DNA of 64,000 bases, from assembly GCA_004557825.1 (NCBI GenBank), contig SFFL01000007.1, positions 1 to 64,000 of the forward strand. Reading direction: 5' to 3'. Shown piece by piece: positions 42,826-50,972 of the stretch. The notes beneath the pieces are model-generated. The model was given only the letters and a program-made list of their open reading frames with translations. It was not told the origin of the DNA and did not search any database. The position numbers were made by a program, and so were the translations under genes. Within the stretch, counting starts at the first letter, position 1, and each line of letters begins with the position of its first letter. This stretch comes from Bacteroidales bacterium (GTDB taxonomy: Bacteria > Bacteroidota > Bacteroidia > Bacteroidales > Muribaculaceae).

Positions 42826-44571
42826 TTAGCGGAGGAGGGGGAGGAGGTGGATCATATCGGCGGAGGTGAGGCCGCAGTCGTCGAGGGGGAGAGTTTTGTT
42901 CAGGTCGTTGAGGTAGACGGGGGGCGCGGGATTGTAGCGCGGCGACACAAGTGACAGGGAGTCGGTGACGTAGGGGGAGCGTACGCCGGCAAGTTGCATT
43001 ATTGTGGGGAAGAGCGATTTCTGCGGCGCTACTCTTTTTGTGCCGTTGGCTTTGAGCGCTTCTGCCATAGCGGGGTCTTCGCGGCTCAGCTCGGGAGAAA
43101 GCCAGGCAAGTGTAGCCTGGTGAATCTGGTAGCAAGTGGGCACGGGCGACGCGTGGAGAAAACGGCTGCGGCTGTCGTCGAAGATATCTTCGCCGTGGTC
43201 GGATGCGTAGAGCAGAGCGGAACGCACACCGGTTTTGCGGAGCGTGTCGATTAGCTCGGCCAGCACATAATCGGTGTAAAGGATGGTATTGTCGTAGGCA
43301 TTAATCAGAATCTTGCGGTTGCTCTTGGCGGCGTCGATTGTCTGGTCGGGAGTGAACCGGGCAAACTTTCGCGGATAGCGGTCGAGATAGCGGAAGTGTG
43401 AGCCATAGGTGTGGAGCACAATCAGTTGCTTTCGGTGCGCGGAGTCGGCCAGCAGAGATTGCACTTTGGGGAGCAGGTCGTGGTCGTAGGCGTGCTCAAC
43501 CCCTTTTGGAGTGGGAATGTATATGGTGGTGTCGGCCTCGTTGCCGAAGTGCTCCGTGTAGGAGCGGTTGCGCTCCTGATTGGAGATGAAAGCTGTATGG
43601 AATCCGGCTTCGCGGAAAGCTGTGATTACGCTCTTGTAGTGGGCTATCGAATCGAAATTCTCGGCCGAAGCATGGCTAATGAGCATCGGCACACTCTTGT
43701 GGGTGGTGTTGGATTCCGAGATAGATTTGTGGAAGAAAACCACGCCATTCTCAGCTGATAGGCGAGGGTTGGTGGGGCGGTTGTAGCCTCCGAGCTGCCA
43801 GTTGTCACCACGGGCTGTCTCGCCGATAACGAGCAGATACACTTCGGGGAGCGAATCGGGATGCGTAGGGGTGGCGTGATAAGTGAAATCAGCGGCAAGT
43901 TCGGCGTGATGCGAAGTTTCGCGGTAACGGCTGCAGGCTTCTACGAGATTGGAGGTGGCATTGACGGGAAAAGTTTCGTGCTCAAAGCTGTAGCGGGGCA
44001 CAAAAGCATAGGAAATGGCGGTGAGCACGGCTCCGGTGGCGATGCAGATAAGTCCGCACATACGCATCTTCCGGCGGAATCCGCTGCCGGTGTAGCGGTG
44101 CTTTATTAAGCTCCATACCGCCCATACCAGCGGCGGGATGTAGAGCACTACCACAATCGACATAGCCACCAGAAGATTGGCCAGAAGCGAGGCCGCTTCA
44201 GATACGTTGGTGGTGACTACATTGAGAAACATATCCACCGCTATGACTGAGCCGCCGTAGAGATAGAGAAGCACTATCTGGAAAGCCGCGAAAATCATAA
44301 ACGGCAGCATCAGCAGAGTGGTGGCACCGGTTTTGCGCCACAGACCCATCAGAAGCATATACACGCCGAAGGGGAGAAACAGATTGACCAGCGAAGAGGA
44401 AAGCGACATCCCTTCGGTGTAGCAAAGGCCGATGTTCGCCGCCATAAGCGTGACACAGACCCAGATGGCAAGATTGCGCGGGTCGCGGAAGAAACGGTGC
44501 AAACTCTTTATGACCGGTATATATAATTTTTTATTCCTCACTGTAGTGCTAAGTTTTTTAGAAAGCTTCAT
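42826..44571 (-). CDS. Phosphoethanolamine transferase (EptA/sulfatase superfamily)
   Basis: The 581-residue protein has five N-terminal membrane helices (to about residue 195) and a periplasmic alkaline-phosphatase-like domain. The motif GETARGDNWQLGGYNRPTNPRL is diagnostic. SESNTTHKSVPMLIS contains the candidate Thr that carries phosphoethanolamine, and ASDHGEDIFDD and HTYGSH supply zinc ligands. Such enzymes decorate lipid A or core sugars and can lower susceptibility to cationic peptides. Its first 14 bases overlap the end of the upstream barrel gene, so the two are coupled. Confidence 0.9.
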   Translation of the reverse strand: MKLSKKLSTTVRNKKLYIPVIKSLHRFFRDPRNLAIWVCVTLMAANIGLCYTEGMSLSSSLVNLFLPFGVYMLLMGLWRKTGATTLLMLPFMIFAAFQIVLLYLYGGSVIAVDMFLNVVTTNVSEAASLLANLLVAMSIVVVLYIPPLVWAVWSLIKHRYTGSGFRRKMRMCGLICIATGAVLTAISYAFVPRYSFEHETFPVNATSNLVEACSRYRETSHHAELAADFTYHATPTHPDSLPEVYLLVIGETARGDNWQLGGYNRPTNPRLSAENGVVFFHKSISESNTTHKSVPMLISHASAENFDSIAHYKSVITAFREAGFHTAFISNQERNRSYTEHFGNEADTTIYIPTPKGVEHAYDHDLLPKVQSLLADSAHRKQLIVLHTYGSHFRYLDRYPRKFARFTPDQTIDAAKSNRKILINAYDNTILYTDYVLAELIDTLRKTGVRSALLYASDHGEDIFDDSRSRFLHASPVPTCYQIHQATLAWLSPELSREDPAMAEALKANGTKRVAPQKSLFPTIMQLAGVRSPYVTDSLSLVSPRYNPAPPVYLNDLNKTLPLDDCGLTSADMIHLLPLLR

Positions 44572-45727
44572 TGATACCTACGCTGAAGCTCTTTGAGTGC
44601 TTGCCCACACCGAAGTCGGCGCGCACATTTACTCGGTTTTTGAATTCCCACCGCAGACCTATACCTGCTGTGGGGAGAAGTGTATGACGGTTGATCTGAC
44701 TGAAATGCTCGAACACGGAGCCGATACCTCCCCATACCACGAAGCCGAATCGCCTGTAGAGATGCTGGCGCACCTCCACCACGGCGTCAAGCTCGTTTTT
44801 GTCGCGGTAGCGCCCTTCGTAATAGCCGCGCACGGCATTGCCGGCATCGAGCGTGGGGAGCATTGCCCAGGATGGGTTGCCGTAGGCGGCCGCTCCGTGT
44901 ACACGGAAGGCCATAATACCGGAAGCCCAGAACCGATGGTAATACATTGCCGAGACTTCTGTGCGCGAAAAGGTGTAATCGTTGCCCATAAAACGGGGGA
45001 AGAAGGTCTGATTCAAGCCGATGTAATATCCTGTGGAGGCGTTGCCGGGGAGGTCGCGGGTGTCGACGGAGAGCACGAAGCCCATACCGTAATTAAACAG
45101 GCGCGTATCCTGCCCGTCCCAAAGGTCGGGGCGCTCCTGCTTCGTGGCCTTGTTGTAGCTGAACTGAGCGGCCGGACCGATGAAGATGTGGTGCGGAAGC
45201 CGGAAAAGCAGTTGCAGTGAAACCTCGCTCTGAAGCAGAGTGTAGTCGCTTTCGTTGGCTTTGTTGGCGCCCTGGGCATAACCGATGCCCCAGAATTTCA
45301 ACGGGAAGTGGCAGAAATTGGCGTCGTAAACCAATCGCATTTTGTCCTGTGGGAAGAAGTGATTGCCTCGGATGCCAAAGTTGTAGAAGCCGGTGATTGA
45401 CCCTTGGCCATAGATTGAGACATCGCTGCGTGGCGTGAGGGAATCATGGCGCGATTTATACATACCTGAGATAAGGGCGGCAATTTTCAGCGAGGTCGAC
45501 TCTGAATAGCTCGGACCGCCGATAACGGATATGTCGAATTTCTTGTCGCTTTTATCTTCGTTGGAGTGGGCGAAATAGTCGATTACTTTCTGGATGATAT
45601 TGCGCTTACGGGGCGCAGCTACACTGTCGGCCGGAGATTCGGGGGCAGAGATGCCTTCCCGGATTTCCTGTGCGGAACAAATAATAGCTGAAATCAGACA
45701 GAAAAGAAGTATCGTAAGTCGTTTCAT
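44558..45727 (-). CDS. BamA/TamA-like outer-membrane beta-barrel protein
   Basis: The 389-residue protein has a signal peptide (MKRLTILLFCLISAIICSAQ), a charged periplasmic segment, and about 300 residues of alternating amphipathic strands ending in Phe, the usual last residue of outer-membrane proteins. NAVRGYYEGRYRDKNE resembles the VRGF/Y element of Omp85-family barrels. There are no POTRA domains, so it is a short Omp85-related barrel of unknown role. It is the first gene of a two-gene operon with the phosphoethanolamine transferase, from the promoter at 45.77 kb. Confidence 0.85.
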   Translation of the reverse strand: MKRLTILLFCLISAIICSAQEIREGISAPESPADSVAAPRKRNIIQKVIDYFAHSNEDKSDKKFDISVIGGPSYSESTSLKIAALISGMYKSRHDSLTPRSDVSIYGQGSITGFYNFGIRGNHFFPQDKMRLVYDANFCHFPLKFWGIGYAQGANKANESDYTLLQSEVSLQLLFRLPHHIFIGPAAQFSYNKATKQERPDLWDGQDTRLFNYGMGFVLSVDTRDLPGNASTGYYIGLNQTFFPRFMGNDYTFSRTEVSAMYYHRFWASGIMAFRVHGAAAYGNPSWAMLPTLDAGNAVRGYYEGRYRDKNELDAVVEVRQHLYRRFGFVVWGGIGSVFEHFSQINRHTLLPTAGIGLRWEFKNRVNVRADFGVGKHSKSFSVGINEAF

Positions 45728-45758
45728 AAACGATGGTGTGTTGTCGCCAAATCCGATG

Positions 45759-45789
45759 CAAAGGTACGAATTTACGCCATAATATCAAA
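45759..45789 (-). promoter_or_regulatory. Promoter of the barrel/phosphoethanolamine transferase operon
   Basis: On the minus strand, TTTG (45786-45789), 19 bases, TACCTTTG (45759-45766). The TTTG is the last part of the T tract of the htpG terminator. Confidence 0.75.
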
Positions 45790-45823
45790 AAACTCCTTCC
45801 GAGCCTATATGGCAGGGAAGGAG
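45786..45823 (-). terminator. Terminator of htpG
   Basis: CTCCTTCC pairs with GGAAGGAG (45793-45800 and 45816-45823), with an inner GCC/GGC stem, followed on the minus strand by six T and G. It separates htpG from the barrel operon. Confidence 0.85.
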
Positions 45824-45904
45824 AATTTGTTGGTCAAAATTGGAAAAGCCCTGGGGGGAGGATGGGTGCTAATGCACGAATAGCGCCAAGGCTGTCGTCG
45901 GCTC

Positions 45905-47953
45905 TTACAAGAGCGATACCGAGCGGGTAATGAACTGCGAGAGGTCGGCGCCTTTGAGCAGACCGTTGCCGAGCAGGGCCAGGTCGATGAGCTGGCGTAC
46001 AAGCGGCTGAGTGGCAGCGTACTGCGAAATAATCTCGGTCTGATTCTTGCGGATCTTGTCTACGGCAGCCATAAGGTCGTTGATCTGTTGCTGCTGTTCG
46101 GCCGAAGGATTGTGATCTTTCACTTCCTTGTTTACGGCCTCAATCTTCTCATTGTCGGCCTTGATGTCAGCGGCAATCGGAGCCACCTTTTCGGAAAGAG
46201 CCTCGCGGGCAGCAGCCACCACTTTGGCTACAACGGGCTGCTCCACGTTGACGGAGAGGTTGTAGCTGTCGGGCATATCGGCATAGAAATTCATACCGGC
46301 CTGCATAGCAGCCATCTCCTTCATACGACGCATATACTCGTTCTGGGTGATGACGATAGGAGCGCTCTGCTCGCCCAGTGCCTCGAAGGTGACAAAGAAC
46401 TGAGCCTTGTCGTTTTTGGGAAGCTGCGAATTGAACAGCGTGGTGAGCATATCACGGTCCTCCTGCGAGAGGTCGGCCACTTTTCGGTCGGCCTTGGGAA
46501 TGAGATTGTCGACGATGTCGGAATCGACGCGCACGAAACGGGTCTTTTCAAGTTTGTTTTCAAGCAACCCTACGAAGTGGCTGTCGAGGCGGCCATCCAT
46601 CAGCAGTACGGAATATCCCTTGTCGTTGGCGGCCTTGATATATGTATACTGCTCGGTGGGGTCGGTGGCGTAGAGGAATACCAGAGTGCCATCCTTGTCG
46701 GTCTGAGCCGGTTCGATGAGCGCCTTGTATTCGTCGATGGTGAAGAACTTGCCCTCGGTATCTTTCAGGAGGCAGAACTTCATGGCGGCATCGCGGAATT
46801 TCTCATCGGTGAGCATACCGTATTTGATGAAGATACTGATGTCGTCCCACTTGCTTTCGAAGTCGGCGCGGTCGGCCTTGAAGAGGTCTTCGAGACGCTG
46901 CGACACCTTCTTTGTGATGTAGCCGGAGATTTTCTTCACGGCCGAGTCGCTCTGCAGATAGCTTCGCGATACATTCAGAGGAATGTCAGGGGAGTCGATC
47001 ACGCCCTGCAGGAGCATCATAAACTCAGGCACAACGCCCTCAACGGAATCGGTGACGAATACCTGATTGCAGTAGAGCTGAATACGGTTTTTGGTCACTT
47101 CAAAATTGTCGTGAAGTTTGGGGAAGAAGAGCACGCCGGTGAGGTTGAAGGGGTAGTCGACATTGAGGTGAATCCAGAACAGAGGGTCGTCCTGACCGGG
47201 ATAGAGGTCGCGGTAGAAAGCGAGGTAATCCTTGTCGGTGAGGTCGGCGGGCTTCTTCATCCAGAGCGGCTCGGTGGAGTTGATCACCTTGTCGCGGTCG
47301 GTGTCGACCATCTTGCCATCCTTCCATTCCTGCTCCTTGCCGGAAATCACGGGCACGGGGAGGAAACGGCAGTATTTGCGCAGGAGTGTGTCGATGCGTG
47401 CCTGCTCCAGGAATTCAGCGTTTTCGGGATCGATGTGGAGGATAATGTCGGTACCGCGCTCAGCCTTCTCAGCAGGCTCCATAGTGTACTCGGGGGAGCC
47501 GTCGCAGGTCCAGCGCACGGCTTCAGCGCCATCTTTATAGGAAAGGGAGAGGATCTCCACCTTGTTGGCTACCATAAATGCCGAGTAGAAACCCAGACCG
47601 AAGTGACCGATGATGGCATTGGTGGTGTCCTTGTATTTTGCCAGGAAGTCCTCTGCTCCAGAGAAAGCTATCTGGTTGATATACTTGTCGATGTCTTCGG
47701 ATGTCATACCGATACCGTGGTCGCTTACGGTGAGTGTGCCGGCCTCTTTGTCGACCTTCACATACACGCGTAGGTCGCCGACTTCACCTTTGAAGTCGCC
47801 GAACGAAGAGAGAGTGCGCAGTTTCTGCGACGCATCCACAGCGTTGGATACGAGCTCACGAAGGAAGATTTCGTGGTCGCTGTAAAGAAATTTCTTGATG
47901 ACAGGAAAGATGTTCTCGGTGGTTACACCGATGTTGCCTTTAGTTGTTGCCAT
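45905..47953 (-). CDS. htpG: Hsp90-family chaperone HtpG
   Basis: The 682-residue chaperone has the N-terminal GHKL ATPase domain (ELVSNAVDASQKL, SDHGIGMT, GHFGLGFYSAFMVA), a middle domain (GVLFFPKLHDNFE, LYCNQVFVTDSVEGVVPEFM, SPDIPLNVSRSYLQSD), and a C-terminal dimerisation domain. HtpG assists folding and remodelling with the DnaK system. Length is somewhat above E. coli HtpG (624). It lies downstream of clpC in the same direction, but a terminator between them makes it separately expressed. I found no TAnnTTTG promoter just upstream. Confidence 0.96.
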   Translation of the reverse strand: MATTKGNIGVTTENIFPVIKKFLYSDHEIFLRELVSNAVDASQKLRTLSSFGDFKGEVGDLRVYVKVDKEAGTLTVSDHGIGMTSEDIDKYINQIAFSGAEDFLAKYKDTTNAIIGHFGLGFYSAFMVANKVEILSLSYKDGAEAVRWTCDGSPEYTMEPAEKAERGTDIILHIDPENAEFLEQARIDTLLRKYCRFLPVPVISGKEQEWKDGKMVDTDRDKVINSTEPLWMKKPADLTDKDYLAFYRDLYPGQDDPLFWIHLNVDYPFNLTGVLFFPKLHDNFEVTKNRIQLYCNQVFVTDSVEGVVPEFMMLLQGVIDSPDIPLNVSRSYLQSDSAVKKISGYITKKVSQRLEDLFKADRADFESKWDDISIFIKYGMLTDEKFRDAAMKFCLLKDTEGKFFTIDEYKALIEPAQTDKDGTLVFLYATDPTEQYTYIKAANDKGYSVLLMDGRLDSHFVGLLENKLEKTRFVRVDSDIVDNLIPKADRKVADLSQEDRDMLTTLFNSQLPKNDKAQFFVTFEALGEQSAPIVITQNEYMRRMKEMAAMQAGMNFYADMPDSYNLSVNVEQPVVAKVVAAAREALSEKVAPIAADIKADNEKIEAVNKEVKDHNPSAEQQQQINDLMAAVDKIRKNQTEIISQYAATQPLVRQLIDLALLGNGLLKGADLSQFITRSVSLL

Positions 47954-48022
47954 TGTTATATGTGTTTTTTAGATTTTACGGGAGTAAATTTCAGAGAAGT
48001 GTATACATATATAACAATGTGC

Positions 48023-48051
48023 AAAAAAAATGCCAATCCCGAAGATTGGCA
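48023..48051 (-). terminator. Terminator of clpC
   Basis: ATGCCAAT and ATTGGCAT (48030-48037, 48044-48051) form an 8-bp stem followed on the minus strand by eight T. The plus side also has five T, but no plus-strand gene is present. Confidence 0.85.
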
Positions 48052-48089
48052 TTTTTCTATAAATGATGTTAAAAACTGTCAGTAATATG

Positions 48090-50729
48090 TCAGTCGGCGG
48101 AGCTTTCCGTGTCAGCAGGAGAGTGGTCGGCATCTGCGGCAGGGGCTTCCGGCTGCTTGAGAGCTTTTTGCTCAGAGGGGTCGAGTGCTGTGGCTTTCTC
48201 CACCACAGCGGTGGTGATTTTGCCGGCCTCCTTGTCGAAGTCAACACGGATGGTGTCGCCGGGGTGCAGTTCGGAATTGATAATCAGCTCTGCCAGCGGG
48301 TCTTCGAGATATTTCTGAATCGAACGCTTGAGCGGACGGGCACCGTACTGCTGGTCGTAGCCCTTGTCGGCGATGAAGTTCTTGGCATCGTCGGTGATAT
48401 CGAGGGTGTATCCCATCAGGGTCATACGGCTGCGGAATCCGCGAAGCTCTATGTCGATAATCTTGAAGATGGCGTCGCGGTCGAGCGAGTCGAACATTAC
48501 GATGTCGTCGATTCGGTTGAGGAATTCCGGAGCGAAAGCCTTATTGAGAGCCTTCTGGATTACGGAATCGTTGTATTCTTTCTCCTTGGCGGCGTCGCGG
48601 GTGGAGAAGCCCACGCCCGAACCGAAGTCCTTGAGCTGACGGGTGCCGATGTTCGACGTCATAATTATCAGCGTGTTCTTGAAGTCGATATGGCGACCGA
48701 GGCTGTCGGTGAGGCGCCCTTCGTCGAGCACCTGCAGGAGCAGGTTGAACACATCGGGATGCGCCTTCTCGATTTCGTCGAGGAGCACAACGGAGTAGGG
48801 TTTGCGGCGCACCTTTTCGGTGAGCTGGCCACCTTCCTCATAGCCTACATATCCCGGAGGCGCGCCCACGAGGCGGCTCACGGTGAATTTCTCCATATAT
48901 TCGCTCATATCCACGCGGATAAGCGTGTCGGCGCTGTCAAAGAGATATTCGGCGAGTTTCTTGGCCAGATGGGTTTTACCCACACCGGTAGGGCCGAGGA
49001 ACATAAATGTGCCGATGGGCTTGTTGGGGTCTTTCAGACCTACACGGTTGCGCTGGATTGCTTTGACAATCTTGTCGATAGCGGCATCCTGCCCGATAAT
49101 GTCGGTCTTGAGTTTCGGAGCCATCTGACGCAGACGGGCGCCTTCGGCCTGTGCGATGCGCTGAACCGGTACACCTGTCATCATAGCCACAACCTCCGAC
49201 ACTTTGTCTTCGTCGACCACAACCTTATCGGCTTCAAGCTGCTTCTCCCAGCGGGCGTTGGCATCGGCCAACTGCTGCTTGAGTTGCTGCTCTTTGTCGC
49301 GGAAAGAGGCTGCTTTCTCGAAATTCTGTGCCTGGGCGGCTGCCAGCTTCTCGGCGCCGGCTTCGGTGATTTCCTTTTCAAGTTGCTCGATTTCGGCAGG
49401 AACCACAATGTTGGTGATGTGTGCGCGGCTGCCGGCCTCGTCGAGGGCGTCGATGGCCTTGTCAGGGAAATTGCGGTCGGAAACGTAGCGCTCAGTGAGC
49501 GATACGCAAGCCTTGAGAGCATCATCGGTGTAAATCACATTATGGTGCTTCTCATACTTATCCTTGATATTCTGAAGAATCTGCAGCGTTTCTTCGGGCG
49601 TAGTAGGCTCAACCATTACTTTCTGGAAACGACGTTCCAGGGCACCATCCTTTTCGATATTCTTGCGGTACTCGTCGAGGGTAGTGGCACCGATGCACTG
49701 GATTTCGCCACGTGCAAGAGCGGGTTTGAGCAGGTTGGCTGCGTCCATCTGACCGGCGGCGTTGCCGGCTCCTACGATGGTGTGAAGCTCGTCGATAAAC
49801 AGAATCACGTCGGGGCTTTTCGACAGTTCGTTGAGGATGGCTTTTACGCGCTCCTCAAACTGGCCGCGGTATTTTGTGCCTGCCACGAGCGAAGCCATAT
49901 CAAGCGAGATGACGCGTTTGTCGAACAGGATGCGCGATACCTTGCGCTGCACGATTCGCAGTGCAAGACCCTCTACGATAGCCGATTTGCCCACACCGGG
50001 CTCGCCGATGAGCACAGGATTGTTCTTCTTGCGGCGGCTCAAAATCTGAGCCAGACGCTCGATTTCCACCTCACGGCCCACCACGGGGTCAAGTCGGCCA
50101 TCCTCAGCGGCGCGGGTCATATCGTTGCCAAACTTGTCGAGGGTGGGTGTGTCGTTGCCTCCGCGCTGACGTGCAGACTGGTGCGCCGAGCGGTCCTCGG
50201 CGGGGCGCTGCGAAGAACCTTGCGGAGCTTCGTCCTCATCTTCCTCATCCTCATCGGCGTAGCTTGCGGTGAGCCCCGGTTTGTCGGCCTTGTTCTGGAG
50301 CAGACCCAGCAGCGACGGGTAGTCGATACCTGCCTGACGAAACGGCGCGATGAACGGCATCCGCTGCACTTCGGGGTTGTGCAGGATAGCCAATGCAAGG
50401 TGTATGGCATCTACGGCGTCGCTTTTGAGCATACGTGCTTCAAGCACCGAGAGCTTAATAAGCCGGTTGCTCAGGTCGCTGGCCGTCACATCGCCGCTGT
50501 AGAGCGATGCAGTGGTGTCGAAGAGGGAGTTGTCAAGCTCCTGGCGGAGCTGATATACAGATACGTTGCGGGCGATTTGCTCCATCAGTGAGAACACCTG
50601 CGACCCTGTATCGCCGAGAACAGCCAGAAAGAGGTGCTCGGGATTTATAATGTTGCTGTTGTGGCGCACAGCCTCCCTTCGGCTGAGCTCCAGAACATTT
50701 TTGAGTTGTTCGGTGAAATTGATGTCCAT
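48090..50729 (-). CDS. clpC: ClpC-type AAA+ unfoldase
   Basis: The 879-residue protein has an N-terminal double-Clp domain (QLKNVLELSRREAVRHNSNIINPEHL) and an acidic, Gln/Arg-rich linker at about 150-200. Two AAA+ modules follow, with Walker A motifs GEPGVGKSA and GPTGVGKTHL. Between them a short helical middle domain with a UVR-like segment (EKAASFRDKEQQLKQQL) marks ClpC rather than ClpB. The protein should unfold substrates for ClpP, encoded at 5.8 kb. The C-terminal tail (about 840-879) is Ala/Glu/Asp-rich. Confidence 0.93.
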   Translation of the reverse strand: MDINFTEQLKNVLELSRREAVRHNSNIINPEHLFLAVLGDTGSQVFSLMEQIARNVSVYQLRQELDNSLFDTTASLYSGDVTASDLSNRLIKLSVLEARMLKSDAVDAIHLALAILHNPEVQRMPFIAPFRQAGIDYPSLLGLLQNKADKPGLTASYADEDEEDEDEAPQGSSQRPAEDRSAHQSARQRGGNDTPTLDKFGNDMTRAAEDGRLDPVVGREVEIERLAQILSRRKKNNPVLIGEPGVGKSAIVEGLALRIVQRKVSRILFDKRVISLDMASLVAGTKYRGQFEERVKAILNELSKSPDVILFIDELHTIVGAGNAAGQMDAANLLKPALARGEIQCIGATTLDEYRKNIEKDGALERRFQKVMVEPTTPEETLQILQNIKDKYEKHHNVIYTDDALKACVSLTERYVSDRNFPDKAIDALDEAGSRAHITNIVVPAEIEQLEKEITEAGAEKLAAAQAQNFEKAASFRDKEQQLKQQLADANARWEKQLEADKVVVDEDKVSEVVAMMTGVPVQRIAQAEGARLRQMAPKLKTDIIGQDAAIDKIVKAIQRNRVGLKDPNKPIGTFMFLGPTGVGKTHLAKKLAEYLFDSADTLIRVDMSEYMEKFTVSRLVGAPPGYVGYEEGGQLTEKVRRKPYSVVLLDEIEKAHPDVFNLLLQVLDEGRLTDSLGRHIDFKNTLIIMTSNIGTRQLKDFGSGVGFSTRDAAKEKEYNDSVIQKALNKAFAPEFLNRIDDIVMFDSLDRDAIFKIIDIELRGFRSRMTLMGYTLDITDDAKNFIADKGYDQQYGARPLKRSIQKYLEDPLAELIINSELHPGDTIRVDFDKEAGKITTAVVEKATALDPSEQKALKQPEAPAADADHSPADTESSAD

Positions 50730-50883
50730 TTAAATCTCCTTATAATTTAGAGCCGGGTCGACAATACCAGTTGACTGCCCGGCGATTATATACTATAACG
50801 GCAAAATCTATGCCAAAGTATGTTGCTACGTAGCTGTATTCTCCTTAAAAAAGTTTAAATATGCCGGAGCGAGTATATAAAGC

Positions 50884-50922
50884 CGCCTCACCGGGCCGCT
50901 TTGGCGGAAAGTCGGTGAGGCG
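50884..50922 (-). terminator. Nested hairpin downstream of the WG-repeat gene
   Basis: CGCCTCACCG and CGGTGAGGCG (50884-50893, 50913-50922) form a perfect 10-bp stem enclosing a second hairpin CCGC-TTTG-GCGG. Only CTTTA follows on the minus strand, so termination may be weak or the structure may stabilise the 3' end. Confidence 0.6.
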
Positions 50923-50936
50923 GGTATGTGGGTGGT

Positions 50937-50972
50937 AGCTTATTTAGCTGAGTTAGCTTATTTAGCTGAGTA
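50937..50972 (-). repeat. 18-bp tandem duplication across a stop codon
   Basis: 50937-50954 and 50955-50972 differ at one base. Read on the minus strand they spell Ser-Ala-Lys-stop twice, so the WG-repeat gene carries a second in-frame stop six codons later. Confidence 0.85.

Noticed and set aside
46088..47773. Open frame of 561 codons opposite htpG
   Set aside because: Shadow of htpG; no promoter, no motif.
48063..50591. Open frame of 842 codons on the plus strand opposite clpC
   Set aside because: It is the antisense shadow of a highly conserved gene with strong third-position GC bias; its translation has no recognisable motif and many low-complexity His/Val/Gly stretches.
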